From assembly GCA_038501625.1 (NCBI GenBank), contig JAZAYU010000183.1:186001-250000 (forward strand): a stretch of 64,000 bases of DNA, given 5' to 3'. Source of the DNA: Corbicula japonica (taxonomy: Eukaryota > Mollusca > Bivalvia > Venerida > Cyrenidae). The translations under genes and the position numbers were made by a program. A model generated the notes under the pieces. The model saw nothing but the letters and a program-made list of their open reading frames with translations. It ran no database searches and was not told where the DNA came from. This document shows positions 57,183 through 64,000 of this stretch, piece by piece (the first letter of the stretch is position 1; each line of letters begins with the position of its first letter).

Positions 57183-58111
57183 ATAAGAAGAAAATATTTG
57201 AAAAAGAAAAGGTAAAATTCGAATTGTGAGCAGATTATCGGCAATATCTTAACTTCAAATAAAATATTGCCGACTTTATAAGTACAAGTTTAAGTACGTA
57301 AATAGTAGATCTAAATATAGGTACCCCTGATTATGGATGAGAAGAAAGTCACGTGATGCTCTGTTTATACAACCAATAATGGTCTTACAGCAGATTAGGG
57401 CGAATTAAATATTTTCCATTGATTTTACTCGTTAAGAAAACATGGCGATATCAAATTTTTTAAACCTTATGCTGATAAAGCTAACTTAAATTGCGATGTC
57501 TGCCAAGTGAATGTCAATTCACCAATAACGTCCTATAATGACACCAATTTTCTAGCATTTGTAAATCAGATGTCCCATAAGTTAAGCCTAGTCAGGGCGT
57601 TTTCTAATCGCGTAAAGGTAACTTACCGTGTACGAGTCGTTCATTAACTGGAAATACCTGTGTTCATGCAAATCATGAGCGGCAAGCGCTCACAGTATTT
57701 TGGTAAGAACGAGAACGTGTATTTTAAATTTCATGAACACCGAAATTAGTAACCGACGTACACAATTGCGAAATGTGATTGTGGAAATAAATGGTATTTT
57801 GGTTTAAAGCTGACTTAAACTTTTGATAGTCAAATAGTTTTTATGCAGCATACTTAAATTTCTCCAGCCTAATATACATTTGACATTTTTGTGAGATCTC
57901 CGTTCAACATACAATGTGCAAGAAAGTTGAGGTGTTTCTAAAGTTTTGTTGTACCGTTTATGTTATAGCTCTTCGTGTATAAAAATGCATTACATCTCTA
58001 TAGTATGAATCCATAAACGTAAAGAAAATTCTCTTTTTAAATATATGTTACAGCGGTGCATTTTATGTGAAAAAAGATCGCCATAATGAGATCTAAAATG
58101 AAATGACTCTT

Positions 58112-58386
58112 ACCCAGATTTAATTCATAAATATAAATGCAGTTTAAAATCACTTTTGCAACAAGGTATTTCACAGCCAGTTTTTTTATGGAGATTTAAT
58201 TTATAAAGTTAAAAAGATAAAAGGCAGTGTTAATTTCTCCCGGTTATTCGTAAAAACCATCTGTAAATTTAAAAAGAAAGGTTACTAACATGATATTTTA
58301 CAGCGCTCGGCAGACCTGGTGATTAACCCTTCTACAGTTGATCATTATGCTTACCTCATTGGTTGCACGACGGTGGCAGGGGTTTA
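58112..58386 (+). pseudogene. Second Naiad copy, 3' fragment of RT
   Basis: Matches about 55248-55525 of the first copy with scattered differences, beginning at CCAGATTTAATTC. It encodes the last 90 or so residues (LLQQGISQPVF, KTICKFKKKG, STVDHYAYL), interrupted by UAA in GGTTACTAACATG and by a one-base gain in the T run near 58180. The 5' part is missing. It is followed by the same 3' sequence and Rep-B as the first copy. Confidence 0.85.
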
Positions 58387-58452
58387 AGAGTTTATGAAGG
58401 TTAATGGGGAAATCTTTTCTTAAAAGAACCTAGAAGCTCGATTTGTTTTTTT
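58384..58452 (+). promoter_or_regulatory. SECIS-like element of the second Naiad copy
   Basis: ATGA (58394-58397), AAA (58410-58412), helix III TCTTTT/AAAAGA and CGAT (58439-58442) are all kept. Differences from the first copy fall mainly in the loop (CTT for CTA) and in helix II, where A-to-G at one pair keeps G-U pairing and T-to-A at another breaks one pair. Helix I is weaker. Confidence 0.65.
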
Positions 58453-58544
58453 CCCTGTCATCGTGTTCTTGCTGATTTTACTCCAGGAGCTCTGGTCTCG
58501 GTAAGATCATTGAGTACCCGCCCCATATGGCTTTGCAATGCTCT

Positions 58545-58905
58545 TAGCTTCTTATGTTTTATATGTTTGTGTGCTTTTGCATGCAACATTGTTAAGCCGA
58601 TAAGTGGGTTGGAGTCTTTTCACCAAGACAACTTGTACTTGTTTTGTGATATGAGAACCTGTTGGGGAAAGTGTGAGGTTGGTGCACCCTAGAACCTGGT
58701 TTAAACCCCCAGTGGCAATTTGATTTGCCACTGACCGTTCCAAGGCGGTAACCCCTCGGGTTCTCATTTTTGTTTATTGTTAGTGGTGTCTTTTTTGAAA
58801 CTGATAATTTTATTAACCATGCTCTCTCTCCCTCTCTTCTCCTTGACTGTGTGGGGAGGCTGTTTTTCTGAATGGGGCGATTCCTGATATGCATATTTCA
58901 CCTTT
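58545..58905 (+). repeat. Rep-B after the second Naiad fragment
   Basis: Same order and high similarity to 55690-56045, through GAGGTTGGTGCACCCTAG, TTTGCCACTGACCGTTCC and GTGTGGGGAGGCTGTTTTTC to CTGATATGCATATTTCA. Confidence 0.7.
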
Positions 58906-58992
58906 CTATGAAAAGTTTCTACTGATAACTACCAGTCCCGCCTGGGTACAAGTTTAGTGCCAACACGTGCAATGCATTATGGTACGGGCAGA

Positions 58993-61915
58993 TAATTATA
59001 CCCCCGTATACGAAGTATAGGGGGTATATAGGAGTCATCATCCGGTTGGTTGGTTGGTTGACCCGGTCTGTCTGTGGCACTTACAGCGTCAACAGTTTTC
59101 AAGATATCGACTTGAAACTTTAACCATATGTTCGTGAGGACATTTGCGCGAACTATTTTTTTTCTCATGTGGATCAGTCCATTATTTTTCGGAGGGGAGC
59201 ACGATTTAACAAAATCTTGTGACGCGAACTACTTCTACAGTTTTTAAGATATTGACTTGAAACTTGATACATATGTTCGGCATGAAGTGTAGATGTGCGT
59301 GACATATTTTTCGTGTGGATTAGTCCATTATTTTTTGCAGGGGACATGATTTAACAAAATCGTGTTATGCAAACTTCTAAATCTTGTGATGCGAACTACT
59401 TCTACAGTTTTTAAGATATTGACTTGAAACTTGATACATATGTTCGGCATGAAGTGTAGATGTGCGTGACATATTTTTCGTGTGGATTAGTCCATTATTT
59501 TTGCAGGGGACATGATTTAACAAAATCGTGTTATGCAAACTTCTAAATCTTGTGATGCGAACTACTTCTACAGTTTTTAAGATATTGACTTGAAACTTGA
59601 TACATATGTTCGGCATGAAGTGTAGATGTGCGTGACATATTTTTCGTGTGGATCAGTCCATTATTTTTCGGAGGGGAGCATGATTCAACAAAATCTTGTG
59701 ACGCGAACTTCTTCTACAGTTTTTAAGATATTGACTTGAAACTTGATACACATGTTCGGCATGAAGTGTAGATGTGCGTGACATATTTTTCATCTGGATT
59801 AGTCCATTATTTTTTGCAGGGGAGCACGATTTAACAAAATCTTGTGACGCAAACTACTACTACAGTTTTTAAGATATTGACTTGAAACTTGATACACATG
59901 TTCGGCATGAAGTGTAGATGTGCGTGACATATTTTTCATCTGGATTAGTCCATTATTTTTTGCAGGGGAGCACAATTTAACAAAATCTTGTGACGCAAAC
60001 TTCTACTACAGTTTTTAAGATATTGACTTGAAACTTGATACACATGTTCGGCATGAAGTGTAGATGTGCGTGACATTTTTTCATCAGGATTAGTCTATTA
60101 TTTTTTGCAGGGGACATGATTTAACAAAATCCTGTTATGCAAACTTCTACACTTACTACGTCAACAGTTTTCAAGATATAGACTTGATACTTTAAACATA
60201 TGTTCGTGAGTACATTTGCGCAAATTTTTTTTCTCATTTGGATCAGTCCATTATTTTTCAGCGGGGAGCACGATTTAACAAAATCTTGTGACGTGAACTA
60301 CTTCTACAGTTTTTAAGATATTGACTTGAAACTTGATACATATGTTCGGCATGAAGTGTACATGTGTGTGACATATTTTTCGTGTGGATCAGTCCATTAC
60401 TTTTTGCAGGGGACATGATTAAACAAAATCGTGTTATGCAAAATTCTACAGTTTTTAAGATATAATACTTGAAACTAAAATTGTATGTTCTGCATGAAGT
60501 GCGCATGTAAGCGACATATTTTTTTGCGGATCAGTCCATTTTTTTGGAGGGGAGCATTATTTAACAAAAACTTTTATTTTAAATCTTATGACGCAAACTA
60601 CTTCTCCAGTTTTCAAACTTTAAACATACGTTTGTGAGTAGATTTCCATTACATACTTTGTTTCATGTGGATCAGTCCATTATTTTTTAGCAGGGGAGTA
60701 TGTTTCAACAAAATCTTATGACACGAACTACTTCTACAGTTTTTAAGATATTCACTTGAAACTTGATACACATGTTCGGCATGAAGTGTAGATGTGCGTG
60801 ACATATTTTTCATGTGGATCAGTCCATTATTTTTTGCAGGGGACATGATTTAACAAAATCGTGTTATGCAAATTTCTACACTTACTTTGTCAACAGTTTT
60901 CAAGATATCGACTTGAAACTTTCAACATATGTTCGTGAGTACATTTGCGCAAATTTTCTTTTCGTCTCATGTGGATCAGTCCATTATTTTTCGGAGGGGA
61001 GCCCGATTTAACAAAATCTTGTGACGCGAACTACTTCTACAGTTTTTAAGATATTGACTTGAAACTTACTACATTTGTTTGTTATGAAGTGTTGATATGT
61101 GTGACATATTTTTCGTGTGGATCAGTCCATTATTTTTTGCAGGGGACATGATTTAACAAAATCGTGTTATGCAAACTTCTACACTTACTACGTCAACAGT
61201 TTTCAAGATATCGACTTGAAACTTTAAACATATGTTCTTGGTACATTTGCGCAAATTTTTTTTCTCTCATGTAGATCAGTCCATTATTTTTCGGAGGGGA
61301 GCACGATTTAACAAAATCTTGTGACGCGAACTACTTCTACAGTTTTTATGATATTGACTTGAAACTTGATACATATGTTCGGCATGAAGTGTAGATGTGC
61401 GTGATATATTTTTCGTGTGGATCAGTCCATTACTTTTTGCAGGGGACATGATTTAACAAAATCGTGTTATGCAAACTTCTACAGTTTTCAAGATATCGAC
61501 TTGAAACTGAAATCATATGTTCTGCATGAAGTGCGCATGTTAGTGACATATTTCTTATGGATCAGTCCATTTTTGGTTTGAGGGGAGCATTATTTAACAA
61601 AATCTTATGACACAAACTACTTCTCCAGTTTTCAAACTTTTAACATACGTTCGTGATTAGATTTGCATGACATATTTTTTTTTTCATTTGGATCAGTCCA
61701 TTTTTTTTAGAAGGGGGGCACGATTCAACAAAATCTTCTGACGTCAACTACTTTTACAGTTTTGTTTACATCCGGTGAAAACCCAAGTTGCTATTTTTAA
61801 ACACAACTTTTGCAGCAAATTTTCAGGATTTCAATTATTTTTCAACTTTCACCCATGAAAGATGCAAACATCATTTCTGTATACTCTGACAAAGCAGTAT
61901 TACGGGGGTATTAAT
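58993..61915. mobile_element. TIR-bounded element filled by a tandem array
   Basis: Left end TAATTATACCCCCGTATAC and right end, mirrored, ATTAATACCCCCGTAATAC are imperfect inverted repeats. The left end also folds on itself (TACCCCC ... GGGGGTA). Between them lie almost only tandem units, with no transposase ORF. It is probably a non-autonomous DNA element that amplifies satellite units internally. Confidence 0.6.
59030..61790 (+). repeat. Tandem array, about 18 units of about 146 bp
   Basis: Each unit contains GTGGATCAGTCCATTATTTTT, GGGGAGCACGATTTAACAAA, ATCTTGTGACGCGAACTACT, TTTTTAAGATATTGACTTGA and TGTTCGGCATGAAGTGTAGA. AGTCCA-type landmarks occur at 59176, 59322, 59489, 59655, 59801, 59947, 60092, 60245, 60391 and on to 61695, spacing 131-167 with 146 most common. 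Units alternate between types such as CGGAGGGGAGCACG and TGCAGGGGACATG, suggesting higher-order structure. Short antisense ORFs (ILKTVE motifs) are by-products. Confidence 0.9.
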
Positions 61916-63627
61916 CACCTTCAGTGATAGCTCTAGTAATAATAAGTCTAGAACCTGTCAAAGAGAACAGTTATTGTGTATGGGTTTCAAACTTAAACAA
62001 AACAAAGAGCAGGTGTGCAATTACTTTTTTTCAAAGTCCCATATCTCAACTTGATTTTAAATTTTTATGTCGAGCACATTCTGGAGCCTGTAAATGACAC
62101 ATGCAAAATATATTCATGTATGGGTGTTTAGGTCTGTTTTAAGTCGCCATCACAACGAATATACCGGTAGGCGCCCGTCATTAATTTCTTCTTGTATCAT
62201 CTGTTTGTCTTAAATGTTGACCAATGTTTTGTTTTTGTGTTAAATAATGTTTTGGTTTTGTTGTTGTATTTTATAATGGTTTGGAGATATTGTAGTTAAA
62301 TTCTTGAAGCCCAATTGGCTGAACTGTATGTTAATATACATATCAAATACCGCACGTTCCCTGTCGGTCCCCATGAATCATCTGCTGTGAAAGCTCCTTT
62401 GTTTTCCCCTTATGCATTCATATTTTTCCTTATCATGTTTGTCCAGTCGCATTCATTTTTTAATGTAAGGGTCAACAGTGCGATTTGCATCCAAAGCCTA
62501 ACGAAGGGTCCTCTCCATGTCAAACGGGACCAGTCCAAAAAAGAGAGGAGAGCTAATGCCCATTTGCAACGGTACTACTAAGGGCGACCCTGTTGACTCC
62601 AGCGGCCATCTCTTTAGTGTGCATTTACTCATTACAATATTTATCAATTATATAGAAGGCAGATTAGAAGCTCAACCGTCTACTGACTGAATATGTACTA
62701 AAATAACAGCTAGACATTTAAAACATGTTTTTTTTTCATTTTCTTAATTTTGCATTAGAACATCATCTTTTTCACATGGATAACGTTTCATATCAACGCT
62801 TATTGCTTATTTAGTTTTATTTAAATGAATTGTAGGTTTAATGAATATCTGTTTGTTTTCTTTCTTTTTTTAATTATCAACATATAAAAGCGGCGCGAGC
62901 CGCGACCTCCCAGTCCGAAATCGTCTTTATTATATTTTGGGTTGCTCTAACCACCTTACTGTCGCTTTAATACATGTATATACATACATAAAGTCGGAGA
63001 TGAAACACATTTCTCATATCGGCTGAGTTACGATGTCGAATTATAAAATAGTAGGGCCCTTTTTTGCAATACTCACAATGTAAATACGGAAGATATGTTC
63101 AAATGTTCAGAACGAATCTCTATCGCCAAAACTGTATACGATCGGCTACAATGCGATTGCATGGAATGGTGGATCCAGATGGGGGAAAGCAGCGCACTCC
63201 ACATACAAAAGTTGATGGGTGTTTATTATAAGAAAAACACATACACGTTTGCCGTATCTTCACAAGCCAGACAAAGCTCTTCAATTACTAGAAAAACCAA
63301 CATTATCACCTCATTTAATTTTTTTCCTTTGGGGAGTCCTGCTTTCTGTCTTAACTTAAAACCTCTAGATTAGCCCCTGCAATGTCACATAGACAATATC
63401 CGGAGTATCTTTCACCACTCCTAACATGATATGTTAGTTGCGCAAAAAATTGTTTGTAAGGAGATACAGAATTTCAATTTGAAAATAGTTCACCTTTAAA
63501 CCTTTAATCTCTTTATTTTAGTCATTATTTTCACAACAACTGTTTACATTACAAATCATATATCATCATGAAAGATACTTAAGATGACAGTTAACAGATA
63601 TAATAGTGTTATGAAGTGATGAAAACT
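61916..63627. other. No supported gene
   Basis: AT-rich with Thr/Phe-rich ORFs of no recognisable family (62315-62581, 63095-63373). At about 62885-62965 the reverse strand has GGTGGTTAGAGCAACCC and GGTCGCGGCTCGC, a possible decayed tRNA-like SINE head. Confidence 0.45.
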
Positions 63628-63755
63628 TTTTGCAGGCTTATCCGATCTACCCTCTTGAAGTTGTCCCGGTTGGCTCAACAGGTAGCGTGGTTGGCATTGC
63701 ACGGCTAGGCGCTGTAGCGTATGTGTTTGCTCCCCAGTAGGGGAAATATCATTTT
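63628..63755 (+). repeat. tRNA-derived SINE head
   Basis: TTATCCGATCTACCCTCTTG, GTTGTCCCGGTTGGCTCAAC (box A region), GCACGGCTAGGCGCTGTAGC and a decayed box B TGTTTGCTCCCCAG. Same family as 16050-16170. Confidence 0.6.
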
Positions 63756-63839
63756 AAGTTGATAATGTACATTTAAAACTGCTTATATATGTCAATAATA
63801 TGTAGTTTAGAAATATGCATTTTAAAAAGGTATATGTAT

Positions 63840-63935
63840 AATTAAAAACATTTAATATGCATATGAGGAATTGTGACAACAGCCTGTCCACGCAGCTAAA
63901 GAAGTTGAGGAAACGAGAGCATGAGTTAACAGGCC
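63840..63935 (-). repeat. Rep-B tail fragment
   Basis: Reverse complement reads CATGCTCTCGTTTCCTCAAC, GCTGCGTGGACAGGCTGTTG and CTCATATGCATATTAA, matching the Rep-B 3' part. The final 65 bp of the window are unassigned. Confidence 0.5.
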
Positions 63936-64000
63936 TGCCAAAAATTCTTTATTAAAAAGCCGGAGATTTTGTCTGAACTTGTTAAGGTAAGACCTTTGTA

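Noticed and set aside
59030..61790. CRISPR array
   Set aside because: Units of about 146 bp are repeated as wholes with no short repeat/unique spacer alternation, and the DNA is animal.

Overview
The window looks like animal nuclear DNA from a mollusc, most likely a clam. It is AT-rich, full of dispersed repeats, MITE-like palindromes and tRNA-derived SINEs, and has no operons or bacterial-style gene packing. The clam inference rests mainly on a Naiad-type Penelope-like element with in-frame UGA codons and a SECIS-like hairpin, a combination reported for clam Naiads. No intact host gene was recognised. Almost everything interpretable is transposable-element sequence.

Layout. 1-23.4 kb: non-coding DNA carrying many short elements: a 48-bp-arm hairpin (5.05 kb), a palindromic MITE family (6.5-7.5 kb), two TA-flanked MITEs, SINEs, a pair of GGGGCGCGTCACGG-ended MITEs (15.2 and 16.8 kb), a 1.2-kb Tc1/mariner-like remnant (19.1-20.3 kb) and a short orphan coding-like fragment (13.06 kb). 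23.8-34.8 kb: an apparently young Ty3/gypsy LTR retrotransposon on the minus strand, with LTRs that look identical by eye, a tRNA-Leu primer site, gag, pol joined to gag by a canonical UUUAAAC -1 frameshift site, and a third ORF with two zinc-finger-like motifs and a charged repetitive tail. A splice-acceptor-like sequence sits directly before the third ORF's ATG. 34.8-41 kb: repeats and unassigned DNA. 41.98-50.42 kb: two ~1.05-kb inverted-repeat arms enclosing a 5'-truncated, frameshifted I-like LINE (RT plus RNase H) and a possible BEL/Pao-Gag-like exon.

51.8-55.6 kb: a Naiad Penelope-like element (N-terminal GIY-YIG endonuclease, CxC linker, RT). Four in-frame UGAs fall where conserved cysteines are expected, and a type-II SECIS-like fold starts at the stop codon. 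The copy also carries a 557-bp insertion with a 12-bp target duplication, one frameshift and one UAA, so it is probably dead itself. A second 3' fragment with the same SECIS core lies at 58.1-58.45 kb. 59.0-61.9 kb: a TIR-bounded element filled with about 18 tandem ~146-bp units. The last 2 kb hold a SINE and repeat fragments.

The genes that work together are those of the gypsy element (Gag shell, Pol enzymes, unknown ORF3) and the Naiad endonuclease plus RT with its recoding signal. All alignments to families were made from memory and by eye.
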